A DNA stretch of 52,391 bases from a virus, in the IMG/VR virus record IMGVR_UViG_3300032236_001850, positions 1 to 52,391 of that record, one strand, 5' to 3'. Every line of letters starts with the position of its first letter. The stretch's first letter is position 1. The notes below the pieces were generated by a model. The model saw only the letters and a list, made by a program, of their open reading frames with translations. It searched no databases and had not been told where the DNA came from. The position numbers and the translations under genes were made by a program. Positions 1 to 7,169 of this stretch are shown in pieces.

Positions 1-228
1 ATGAACCATTAGAACCTGAGGAACCATTAGAAGATACTGAACCATTGGAGCCATTAGAACCATTAGTACCTGAGGAATCTGATGAACCATTAGAACCTGA
101 GGAACCATTAGAAGATACTGAACTATTAGAACCTGAGGAACCATTAGAACCTGAGGAACCATTAGAAACTGAGGAACCATTAGAAGATACTGATCCATTA
201 GAACCTGAGGAACCATTAGAACCTGAGG
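1..228. repeat. 18-nt degenerate tandem repeat encoding Ser/Gly/Asn units
   Basis: The plus strand repeats units like ggaaccattagaacctga. On the minus strand, inside the exported-protein gene, these read as GSSGSN-type residues. About a dozen degenerate copies are visible and the array continues to the window edge. Such arrays can expand and contract by slippage. Confidence 0.8.
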
Positions 229-721
229 AACCGGAACTTGTAGAATTTGAGGAGGTATTTTGTTTATTTTCCTTTCTGTTATCTGTTGTCGTTGAGCTTT
301 GTACACTTCCTATTGAAGATAACATGTTTGTTGAACCTGAACTTTCGGATGCTGCTTTTTCTGCTATGCTTGAAGTAATGTCACTTATTGCAGATAATGA
401 ATTTATAACACTTATTAAAGAAATAGCACTATCCTGAGCTATACCAACTGCTGTTGGAAGACCTATAATGGATGAGCACGGATTATTGTTTCCAAATGAC
501 TGATAAACACCATTAGCCCATGAACTAAAAGCACCATTTGTAAAATCGCCGGGTTGAAATGTTTGTATTTGACCGTAATAAGTTACTGTTATACCGTTTG
601 CTGGTACCTGTATTGTTTTAGATGTCCCTGTACAAGGGTCATTATAGGAATAATCAAGCGTCTGCGAATAACAGGCGCTTGATATAAGAAGCAGTATAAT
701 AAGTAAAGCTCTAACATGCAT
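1..721 (-). CDS. Exported Ser/Gly/Asn-repeat protein, C-terminus off the window
   Basis: A minus-strand frame is open from an ATG at 721-719 to the window edge, so at least 240 residues with the 3' end missing. It begins MHVRALLIILLLISSACYSQ, a hydrophobic signal sequence; the SSAC could be a lipobox, or cleavage could follow YSQ as in flavobacterial signal peptides. After about 120 ordinary residues it turns into a low-complexity tail of GSSGSN, GSVSSN and similar units. Its ATG overlaps the TAA of the CsgG-like gene upstream (TAATG), so the two are probably translationally coupled. The function is not recognised. A secreted or surface-anchored partner of the CsgG-like protein is a guess from adjacency only. 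Confidence 0.75.
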   Translation of the reverse strand, partial: MHVRALLIILLLISSACYSQTLDYSYNDPCTGTSKTIQVPANGITVTYYGQIQTFQPGDFTNGAFSSWANGVYQSFGNNNPCSSIIGLPTAVGIAQDSAISLISVINSLSAISDITSSIAEKAASESSGSTNMLSSIGSVQSSTTTDNRKENKQNTSSNSTSSGSSGSNGSSGSNGSVSSNGSSVSNGSSGSNGSSGSNSSVSSNGSSGSNGSSDSSGTNGSNGSNGSVSSNGSSGSNGS

Positions 722-1437
722 TACGATTTAAAGATTCCTTTTTTAATCATTCTAGCAACTATTCTGGAAGAAGCAGTTTCTAGTGATTTTTTTGTTGTTA
801 TACCTATTGTTGATTGGTTAAATTTAACCTCACTGTCGTCAACTCCATCCAGTATTGAAGCTGTTTTTATTGTTTTAGCCTCACCCAAACCAGATCCAAC
901 TAAAACCTCGTTGGTTTCTGCATCAACAAACTTAACCTGTAGACCAAGTCTTGTTACTTGTGTTGTTTTAGATTCGCCATTCACCTTTAATACTTCATCC
1001 TCCGAAACTGAGAAATCATAAACCTCTATATAAACAAAGTATTTAGCAAGTTTAATCTTTCCCTTACCGTCCAATTTGTTTTCAGTAAAACCTTTTGCTG
1101 AAGCTTTGAATTGGGAAATCATTCTTTCCTTAATTTCAAGTTTATCCTCAGTGAAAACAAATCTATTTGTCATCTCAAGAAATTCCAAAACTATATTGGT
1201 AACACCCAGACCAACTCTTTTATCCTTAAGCTCTGGATACATTTCATAAAGTTCCTCGTTTATACCAACTTTCAAAAGTTGAATTGGAACCTTTATCGTG
1301 TCATTATAGTCGGAAACTAAATCTATCGACTGTGTTTTTTCGAATGAAGCTTGATAGGTTTCTGTCTTAACAGAGCCTATTTGTGCCTTACTTGTTAAAG
1401 CAAATAAGACACAAATTATAATAAGCGCTCTTCTCAT
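721..1437 (-). CDS. CsgG-like outer-membrane secretion protein
   Basis: 238 residues with an N-terminal signal peptide (residues 1-19, ending LTSKAQ). The C-terminal half has the pattern of the CsgG/curli assembly family: an aromatic strand (YFVYIEVYDFSVSEDE, near 135-150), then LGLQVKFVDAETNEVLVGSG near 165-185, and a closing Ala-rich helix around KKSLETASSRIVARMIKKG. CsgG proteins form oligomeric outer-membrane pores. The lipobox cysteine usual in CsgG is absent; the signal looks like an ordinary type I one. The gene lies in the lysis/surface operon and overlaps the start of the Ser-rich exported protein. A role in making an envelope pore or exporting its neighbour is inference. Family assignment is moderate. 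Confidence 0.6.
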   Translation of the reverse strand: MRRALIIICVLFALTSKAQIGSVKTETYQASFEKTQSIDLVSDYNDTIKVPIQLLKVGINEELYEMYPELKDKRVGLGVTNIVLEFLEMTNRFVFTEDKLEIKERMISQFKASAKGFTENKLDGKGKIKLAKYFVYIEVYDFSVSEDEVLKVNGESKTTQVTRLGLQVKFVDAETNEVLVGSGLGEAKTIKTASILDGVDDSEVKFNQSTIGITTKKSLETASSRIVARMIKKGIFKS

Positions 1438-1441
1438 TTTA

Positions 1442-1789
1442 TTATTTTTGACCAGTTACATCAGATAGAGAAACTCCATCCTCTTCGTCAACTTTTTGGA
1501 TAAGCATTTTATCTCTGTCTTCAGAGTTAAACCAGTAATCAACAACTTTGTTTAAATTACCAACAAATGCACCTAGAAGGATAAGTAGCATTTCTTTCCA
1601 ATCCTCACCGATCGGCACACCGAAAAATACACCTGAGTTAATACCAAGTATAATTAATGTGAATAAACCCAATACGATTGCAGTTATTCTCCAACGATTG
1701 TTTTGCATCTCTTGAAGCATGTAGTAAAATCTGTTGTTAGCTTCAACAGGCTCTGGCTTTTTAGCCCCTAATAATTCTTTGATTTTCAT
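1442..1789 (-). CDS. Two-TM membrane protein, holin-like
   Basis: 115 residues from the ATG at 1789-1787 (MKIKELLGAKK). A longer upstream reading would overlap the lipoprotein gene and is less likely. The ATG follows an A/C-rich leader (AAACAAAACAAAAC) like those before the T9SS gene and endolysin. There are two hydrophobic segments, about residues 34-58 and 66-85; the second ends in GNLNKVVDYWFNSED, resembling the glycine-rich end of many phage holins before the charged tail. The charged C-terminus ends DVTGQK. Position in the same operon as the endolysin supports a holin role, but no family signature is decisive. Confidence 0.55.
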   Translation of the reverse strand: MKIKELLGAKKPEPVEANNRFYYMLQEMQNNRWRITAIVLGLFTLIILGINSGVFFGVPIGEDWKEMLLILLGAFVGNLNKVVDYWFNSEDRDKMLIQKVDEEDGVSLSDVTGQK

Positions 1790-1811
1790 GTTTTGTTTTG
1801 TTTTGTTTGTT

Positions 1812-2015
1812 TTATCTATGACCGTGGCTATGACCATAATTATGACCATAACCACCATAATAGTGTATTTGGTAATATGGCTTTGGATAATAATATCTAG
1901 GTCCATAATTTGTGTAAATAGGTCTAGGTTCTACATAATATGATGACGGTGTTAATTGAATACCGCACGAGCTCATACCTAGAGCAACAAGTAATACTAT
2001 TATCAATTTTCTCAT
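1812..2015 (-). CDS. Small Tyr/His-rich lipoprotein
   Basis: 67 residues from the ATG at 2015-2013; a TTG three codons upstream is an alternative start. It begins MRKLIIVLLVALGMSSC, a clear lipoprotein signal with a cysteine at residue 17. The mature part is dominated by Tyr, Pro, Gly and His, ending in a GHNYGHSHGHR tail that could bind metal. It sits between the holin-like gene and a small membrane protein in the lysis operon. A small phage lipoprotein there could be an outer-membrane spanin, but the aromatic composition is unusual for spanins. Function unknown. Confidence 0.65.
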   Translation of the reverse strand: MRKLIIVLLVALGMSSCGIQLTPSSYYVEPRPIYTNYGPRYYYPKPYYQIHYYGGYGHNYGHSHGHR

Positions 2016-2017
2016 AA

Positions 2018-2350
2018 TTACCAAGGTGCGTCTTCTGACTCACTTTTCTTTTTCTCCTCCTTTGAAGCTGCTGGTTTCTCAACAGTTTTTTCTTTGATGA
2101 TGGTTGTTGTTCCACCAGCTTGTTGTTTTTGTTGATTAGTGTTATTGTTTGTTAAATTAACCACAACAGGAGCAGCTGGAGCAGCTTGTTCAGTTTTTGG
2201 TTTTTCCTCGTCATCTTTATGACCACCAAATAGTTGTGTTGATAACCAGATACCCCCACCACCGATAACGGTGGTAAGAGTTCCAATTATAGTTTTCTTT
2301 AATCCAGACCAGGTTCCATCTGATTCTGGTACATTTGATTCTTCTGACAT
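2018..2350 (-). CDS. Small membrane-anchored protein with charged tail
   Basis: 110 residues. After a short acidic N-terminus there is one hydrophobic Gly-rich segment at about residues 18-42 (TIIGTLTTVIGGGGIWLSTQ). The rest is soluble, with an Ala/Pro stretch, an Asn/Gln-rich stretch and a Lys/Glu-rich end (EEKKKSESEDAPW). There is no signal peptidase site. The stop lies just before the lipoprotein start. An N-in, C-out inner-membrane protein next to a lipoprotein would fit an i-spanin/o-spanin pair topologically, but this is inference from layout. Confidence 0.6.
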   Translation of the reverse strand: MSEESNVPESDGTWSGLKKTIIGTLTTVIGGGGIWLSTQLFGGHKDDEEKPKTEQAAPAAPVVVNLTNNNTNQQKQQAGGTTTIIKEKTVEKPAASKEEKKKSESEDAPW

Positions 2351-2358
2351 CTTAATTG

Positions 2359-4293
2359 TTATTTTTTTATAATTTTCTCAGCTTCGTTTTGACTTTTAGC
2401 TTGTAAATAAGCTACATATACTCCACTAGCGAAGCTTTGTAGGTCATAGCTATATGTATAGGTACCCGCTGGCATTTCTTTGTCTAAAATAACGCTTTTA
2501 ATAGCTCCGTTCATGTCAACCACACAAAGCTTAACTTTACTAGACTCTTTAACCTCAAATTCTATATTAACAAGATTTGTTGTAGGATTTGGGTAAACTT
2601 TCATTGTTTCTTTGGTTTCTACACCAGTAATAGATGAAGTTTTATAAACCATCAATATTCCATTAGTTGGAGTTATTGACATGTCTTTTGCATTCTGATC
2701 TCCTGAGAATTTTCTTGTAGTGTAAAGTGGTGAAGCACTCCAAGTATCCTGTGGTGTTTTAGCTATAAATCTAAGGGTAAAAACATTATAATTATCAGGA
2801 AGCGAGTAGCTCTTATCAGCTGATGGATCATAACCACCCCATTCTATCTCTCCGTTAGTTGGATTTAGAAAAGAAAGCCAGAACATTGATTTTTCTGAAT
2901 TTTTTATGTCTTTAAATTCCAATAGGTTTTGATCATAAATCATACCAAATTGTAATGCAGTAATAGATTCACCTGCAGTTTTAAGTGTAACCGGGATCTC
3001 AACTAAATTACCTTCATTAACTGAAATACTAGGTACATTAAGTTCCATAGTTGAAGTTGGAAAATCGTAACTTACTTGTGTGTCTATAACATTTTGAGTA
3101 GCTGCTGGCATACCTGGAGCAGGTACAGCAGAAACTGTGATTGGTGTCATACGAGCCATGTGGTAACCTGTACCATTTGCATCACCAGTAACCATTACAT
3201 AATAAACAGAAGGAGCTTGGGCTGCGTCAGTTATAGGAATGTAAAAATCTGTTTGTCCTGGTATTGTTGATGTGTAGTTAGTTGTAGGTGAACCTGTTAT
3301 GGTTGCATACTCTGCTGCAGTAAAGAATTTGATATCAGCTACAGCATTAGGCCAAGTTGTGAATCTACCAGCAATTCTACCAAATACACCGTAAGCATCG
3401 GTAATTGTTACGTTATTAGAACCATTTACATCAGCTGCGTAAAATTGAAATCCTGATGGTGTTCCATTTCCAAGAACCCATTGGTTAATAAGTTCAGCAT
3501 CAGTTGTTGTTATAACGTTACCTGGAGTCATTGTGCTTCCTTTAACTGCTATACGTACATCATAATAAGTTAAATCTATAGGCTCAGTGAATTGGAAGTG
3601 TCCATTTGCATCTGTAGTGTATGAATTATGTATAGTCCAGTTTGATGTTGTTTTAACTTTCTTTTCAAGATTAAATGGTAAGTTCTTAGCTGGTGTTCCA
3701 GTTACGTTAGTAAAATCACCACTATAAGTAAGATTTTGGTTAAGCCAAGCACCACCATATGAATGTAAAGTCATAGCAACGTCTAAACCTGGTTGGTTCG
3801 ATGCAAGATACGGGAAAGAAGGTTGAGAAGCAAGCGGTACCCATGTTAAGTTTCCTATCGAAGTTAAAGAATAGAAAGTAGCAGCAGGTGCGTGCTGGAA
3901 AGTAAGTTCAAATAATTCACCCTGTGGTAAACTGTAATTTGTATCAGTACCAGTATAAACTAGTGTGATTGTAACGTAACCTTGTGACGGTTGATCGATA
4001 AATTGTAATGCTAAATTAGTTGTTGATCCAACTATTGCAGGAGAACATCCTACGAAAGCAGTTTTATCATAGAATAATCTAAACTGTAAACCAGTAACTT
4101 TTTCTGCATTTGTTGATGTGTTACTAAATGTTAATCTAGCTTTAGAAACACCAGCAGTAGATGTACCAATGGTGTAATTCTGTGCAAGTATCGTGTAGAT
4201 ACCATTCCCAGGTGCTGCCGGTACAGTTTGTGAAAATCCTAAAAAGGAAGCACAAAGAAAAGCAGCGATTAAAAAAATCTTCAATTTGTTCAT
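2359..4293 (-). CDS. T9SS-targeted protein with cohesin- and dockerin-like modules
   Basis: 644 residues. Order: signal peptide (1-22, ending FLGFSQ); a cohesin-like beta domain around 45-150 (KVTGLQFRLFYDKTAF); a linker; a dockerin-like segment around 265-315 (AADVNGSNNVTITDAYGVF, a Ca-binding D-x-N-x-S type loop); a second cohesin-like domain around 415-545 (SITALQFGMIYDQNLLEFKD); and a C-terminal type IX secretion sorting domain from about 560 (VYPNPTTNLVNIEFEV, then GVYVAYLQAK and a basic end). The sorting domain is a Bacteroidota-specific signal for outer-membrane translocation and often surface anchoring. A phage gene carrying it should be exported by the host machinery. It lies directly after the endolysin in the lysis operon, behind an A-rich leader. 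Confidence 0.85.
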   Translation of the reverse strand: MNKLKIFLIAAFLCASFLGFSQTVPAAPGNGIYTILAQNYTIGTSTAGVSKARLTFSNTSTNAEKVTGLQFRLFYDKTAFVGCSPAIVGSTTNLALQFIDQPSQGYVTITLVYTGTDTNYSLPQGELFELTFQHAPAATFYSLTSIGNLTWVPLASQPSFPYLASNQPGLDVAMTLHSYGGAWLNQNLTYSGDFTNVTGTPAKNLPFNLEKKVKTTSNWTIHNSYTTDANGHFQFTEPIDLTYYDVRIAVKGSTMTPGNVITTTDAELINQWVLGNGTPSGFQFYAADVNGSNNVTITDAYGVFGRIAGRFTTWPNAVADIKFFTAAEYATITGSPTTNYTSTIPGQTDFYIPITDAAQAPSVYYVMVTGDANGTGYHMARMTPITVSAVPAPGMPAATQNVIDTQVSYDFPTSTMELNVPSISVNEGNLVEIPVTLKTAGESITALQFGMIYDQNLLEFKDIKNSEKSMFWLSFLNPTNGEIEWGGYDPSADKSYSLPDNYNVFTLRFIAKTPQDTWSASPLYTTRKFSGDQNAKDMSITPTNGILMVYKTSSITGVETKETMKVYPNPTTNLVNIEFEVKESSKVKLCVVDMNGAIKSVILDKEMPAGTYTYSYDLQSFASGVYVAYLQAKSQNEAEKIIKK

Positions 4294-4318
4294 GTTATGT
4301 TTTGTTTTGTTTTTTGGT

Positions 4319-5140
4319 TTATTTTAGAAGAGTATAGTACTCCTTAAAATGCTTAATTCTATCTGGTAGACCGATAGTACCACCATTTACTTTTTTAGTT
4401 ACTGCAGTAACTGTTGCATCATCTGCTCCTTTGTCACATATAGGCCAAAGACCATTTGAATTAAAGAAGAAAGCTGCAGAAGCTAAAGGATATTTAGTTG
4501 CAACTAAATCTGGGTTAGCCACGATATCCTCGGTTACCAATTTATCAAAAGAAGCATAATTCGATTTACCCGTTAATTGAATATAACCTCTTCCTCTAAA
4601 TTTAAAGCCTTCACCTGAAGCTTCATCGCCATTACCCATTCTATTAGAATAAACTTTGTTTGCAATTTTTTCCTTGTTTCTGTCGTATGGTTTTGCAGAT
4701 TCAAGGGTTGGGAAATACTTTTTGAATGTTGTATTCAATCCCGCTGCTCCATAGTTTAAATTCTCATAAACTGCTTTGAAACCTCCACTCTCGTGTCCAC
4801 ATTGTGATAGGAAGTGTGCCAATCTTAATGGTGTTGTGATATTGAAGGTTTTTGCAGTGTCAGGAATCTGTGCGATCACCTCTGCAGGTACGTGCCCTTT
4901 TAGAGCATCAAGTTTAAATGGACTAGCTGGTATGGTAGCAGCGGATGTTGTATTATCAGCACTGAACATTTTGTTCCATGTACCATCACCAACTATACCA
5001 TCAGCGGTTAATCCATTAGCAGCTTGCCATGCTTTTACGGCCTTTTCCGTACCCGGACCGAAAGCACCATCTGCTGCTAAACCTAGTTTACTTTGGAGTT
5101 TTTTTACATCATCTCCACTTGATCCAACTTTTAAAATCAT
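4319..5140 (-). CDS. Endolysin: peptidoglycan-binding domain plus GH19-type glycosidase
   Basis: 273 residues. Residues 1-60 form a PG_binding_1 domain (KVGSSGDDVKKLQSKLGL, later GDGTWNKMF). The C-terminal part is a GH19 chitinase/lysozyme-type domain: AHFLSQCGHESGGF carries the expected catalytic Glu, and GRGYIQLTGKSNYASF is the typical substrate-cleft motif. GH19 phage lysins hydrolyse the glycan strands of peptidoglycan. There is no signal peptide, so export would need a holin or other pore. It is first in the minus-strand operon and is preceded by a class B motif and an A-rich leader. Confidence 0.9.
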   Translation of the reverse strand: MILKVGSSGDDVKKLQSKLGLAADGAFGPGTEKAVKAWQAANGLTADGIVGDGTWNKMFSADNTTSAATIPASPFKLDALKGHVPAEVIAQIPDTAKTFNITTPLRLAHFLSQCGHESGGFKAVYENLNYGAAGLNTTFKKYFPTLESAKPYDRNKEKIANKVYSNRMGNGDEASGEGFKFRGRGYIQLTGKSNYASFDKLVTEDIVANPDLVATKYPLASAAFFFNSNGLWPICDKGADDATVTAVTKKVNGGTIGLPDRIKHFKEYYTLLK

Positions 5141-5157
5141 ATTTTGTTTTTTTTCCT

Positions 5158-5166
5158 TTATATATC
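5158..5166 (-). promoter_or_regulatory. Class B (late-like) motif GATATATAA before the endolysin operon
   Basis: On the minus strand the sequence reads GGGATATATAAAGG, then an A-rich leader to the ATG at 5140. It shares GATATATA with the motifs before the other late-type operons and resembles the T4 late box TATAAATA. The promoter call rests on recurrence and position. Confidence 0.5.
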
Positions 5167-5256
5167 CCCCTGGCCCCCAATATTTTTATGATTTTTCTGA
5201 CGTCTCTAACGAAACTTTTTTGACTTTTCCTGTTGAATATTGATAAACAATAAGTT

Positions 5257-5940
5257 ATGAAATATATTTCTATAGATGTGGAAACCAGTGGGTTAGATCC
5301 AGAATCAAATCAAGTTTTATCAATAGGAGCGGTAATTGAGGACACAAATAACCCTTTGCCCTTTGAAGAATGTCCAAAATTTCATGGTGCAATCAAGCAC
5401 GAGGATATAACTGGATCACTCTTTGCAATAAATCTAAATCGTGAGCTGATAGAGACTATAGTTTCTTATCAGACATGTAACAACGACGACGAGAGGAAAG
5501 ACGTCGAGAAAGCATCAGGAATGAAGTTTTATCATAAGGATGATATAGTTGAAGCTTTTTATCATTTTCTTTATCTTAATGGTATGGTTAATGTTGATCC
5601 CGATATGAACCTTCTGGAGAGAGTGATGAAACTAAATGACGATGGGAAATCTGTTCCTGTACTTACCTCCAGAATAAAACCCACCCACATAACAGTGGCT
5701 GGTAAGAATTTTGCTACCTTTGATAAACATTTTCTGGAGAGATTACCTAGATGGAAACAGGTAATTAGAATCAAACAAAGAATACTAGATCCTGCCATTT
5801 TGTATATTGATTGGAAAAATGATACTAGTCTTCCTTCACTGGGACAATGTAAAGAAAGAGCAGGAATTCACGGTATCGTGACTCACAATGCCTTGGAGGA
5901 CGCATGGGATGTTGTTGAATTATTAAGAAAAAAATACTAA
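5257..5940 (+). CDS. DnaQ-like 3'-5' exonuclease (DEDDh)
   Basis: 227 residues. The N-terminal ISIDVETSGLDP supplies the exonuclease I motif (Asp and Glu metal ligands). HITVAGKNFATFDKHFL contains motif II with its Asp, and HNALEDAWDVVELL gives the motif III His and Asp of the DEDDh subclass. Such enzymes trim or proofread DNA or RNA 3' ends. It opens a plus-strand operon divergent from the lysis operon. A degenerate class A-like promoter (ACGAAAC, then ACTTTTCC) is visible upstream in 5207-5230. Which substrate it acts on cannot be read from the sequence. Confidence 0.85.
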   Translation: MKYISIDVETSGLDPESNQVLSIGAVIEDTNNPLPFEECPKFHGAIKHEDITGSLFAINLNRELIETIVSYQTCNNDDERKDVEKASGMKFYHKDDIVEAFYHFLYLNGMVNVDPDMNLLERVMKLNDDGKSVPVLTSRIKPTHITVAGKNFATFDKHFLERLPRWKQVIRIKQRILDPAILYIDWKNDTSLPSLGQCKERAGIHGIVTHNALEDAWDVVELLRKKY

Positions 5941-6210
5941 ATGAATTACACAAGACCAAACAACGAGGGATATAAGGATTCACCAGAGGATTGGCTAAAT
6001 TCTGCACTGATATTTAGTAGAACCATTTCTCTTCTACTTGAAGAGAACGAGGGTGTTGTTGTATCGATTAAAGGTGATGCAATAAATCCAATAAATCCCA
6101 AAAGTGACCGTGTCGTTGTCTTCTATAAGGATAGACAGATACACATCGATGATATACAAGATCCGAATCTCAAGGAGGGTGATTTTATTAGAATAGTTGA
6201 AGAAAATTAA
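5941..6210 (+). CDS. Hypothetical protein, 89 aa
   Basis: It starts immediately after the exonuclease stop codon. The protein is acidic with one central helix (WLNSALIFSRTISLLLEENE) followed by a beta-rich part (VVVFYKDRQIHIDDIQD, then GDFIRIVEEN). No domain is recognised. Its position between the exonuclease and the vWA gene points to co-expression. Confidence 0.7.
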   Translation: MNYTRPNNEGYKDSPEDWLNSALIFSRTISLLLEENEGVVVSIKGDAINPINPKSDRVVVFYKDRQIHIDDIQDPNLKEGDFIRIVEEN

Positions 6211-6221
6211 ATTATATAAAA

Positions 6222-6935
6222 ATGGAAGAAAAAAACAAAAAAATTAAGGAAGAAAATGTTGATGTGGCAAAGCAAACTGAGATAGTTGTTGTTCTGGATA
6301 GATCTGGATCAATGGCAAGTATTTCAAAATCCACAGTAGATGGATTCAATTCTTTTCTTAATGAACAGCAAAATGCCGAGGGTGAAGCTTTTATGACTCT
6401 GGTTCAGTTTGATGACAGATACGAGATTGACTATAAAAGTGTTCCAGTAAAAGATGTTAATCCATTAATAGATGGAGAAACATTTAAGCCTAGAGGAATG
6501 ACCGCTCTGTTAGATGCTATTGGTAAAACAATTAATGAGCTGGAAACTGACAGGGATGTTGTTTTTGTAATCATTACCGATGGTGATGAAAACTCAAGTA
6601 GAGAATACCAGAGAGATGCGATTATGAATATGATCAAAACCCTGGAGGACGAGAAAGGTTGGTATTTCTTATTCTTAGGAGCAAATCAGGATGCCATTGC
6701 AGCTGGTGGGAATATGGGTATCACCGGAAACAAATCATTTACGTATAGTGCTGATGATATCGGTACCGCTAACGCATTTGCTTCATTCTCTAGTAACATC
6801 TCAAACTACAGATCAGCCAAAATGAACTATTCCGCTATGAACATGGATAAAAATATTTCATTAAATGATTTGCAGGATCTTAAAATGAATCTGGATTTCA
6901 GCGAGGATCAAAGAAAAGAACAAGACAAAAAGTAA
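6222..6935 (+). CDS. von Willebrand factor A domain protein
   Basis: 237 residues. The MIDAS motif is intact: EIVVVLDRSGSMASISK (DxSxS) at about residues 21-37, a conserved Thr in PRGMTALLDAIG, and VFVIITDGDENSS as the later Asp. vWA domains bind a divalent metal and partner proteins. No signal peptide or membrane segment is seen, so it should be cytoplasmic. Its stop overlaps the start of the coiled-coil protein by one base. It is distinct from the DUF2201-type vWA protein at 19676-20644. No MoxR gene is adjacent here, so its partner is unknown. Confidence 0.85.
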   Translation: MEEKNKKIKEENVDVAKQTEIVVVLDRSGSMASISKSTVDGFNSFLNEQQNAEGEAFMTLVQFDDRYEIDYKSVPVKDVNPLIDGETFKPRGMTALLDAIGKTINELETDRDVVFVIITDGDENSSREYQRDAIMNMIKTLEDEKGWYFLFLGANQDAIAAGGNMGITGNKSFTYSADDIGTANAFASFSSNISNYRSAKMNYSAMNMDKNISLNDLQDLKMNLDFSEDQRKEQDKK

Positions 6936-7141
6936 TGATTAAGGATCTATCCGATGAAGATCTGGACATGGCGATCTTCGAAATGAATGTTTGGAATGTT
7001 ATAAATGATCTTGATGATCGAATAATAGAACTAGACTCCAGGACTGAACTTTCCGACGAGGAAAGAGATGAACTGGAAAGATCCAAGACGAGATTAGAAG
7101 ATCTTTTGAAAAGAATAAACAATAAAAAAGGACTCAAATGA
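6935..7141 (+). CDS. Small acidic coiled-coil protein
   Basis: 68 residues, nearly all predicted helix with heptad-like spacing (LDDRIIELDSRTELSDEERD, then LERSKTRLEDLLKRI). The start overlaps the vWA stop. The stop codon lies inside the terminator hairpin. No family is recognised. Confidence 0.7.
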   Translation: MIKDLSDEDLDMAIFEMNVWNVINDLDDRIIELDSRTELSDEERDELERSKTRLEDLLKRINNKKGLK

Positions 7142-7152
7142 GTCCTTTTTTA
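7124..7152. terminator. Bidirectional rho-independent terminator
   Basis: GGACTCAAATGAGTCC forms a 6-7 bp hairpin flanked by A6 on one side and T6 on the other, so it can act in both directions. It separates the convergent coiled-coil gene and the late-type gene at 7170-8624. Confidence 0.85.
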
Positions 7153-7169
7153 ATTTATAGATATATGGA

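Noticed and set aside
45-437. Plus-strand frame with Glu/Pro/Leu repeats
   Set aside because: It is the reverse reading of the GSSGSN repeats of the exported protein on the minus strand, which has a signal peptide and fits the operon.
5200-5256. A full class A promoter before the exonuclease gene
   Set aside because: ACGAAAC and ACTTTTCC are present, but spacing is one base short and the box ends TTTC, not TTTG; only a degenerate match.
6222-6935. The first vWA gene as part of a MoxR system
   Set aside because: No MoxR or peptidase gene is adjacent; the MoxR operon at 19676-23166 already has its own vWA partner.
7153-7169. GATATATGG-like word near 7158
   Set aside because: It lies between two convergent 3' ends and precedes no gene; treated as chance in AT-rich DNA.
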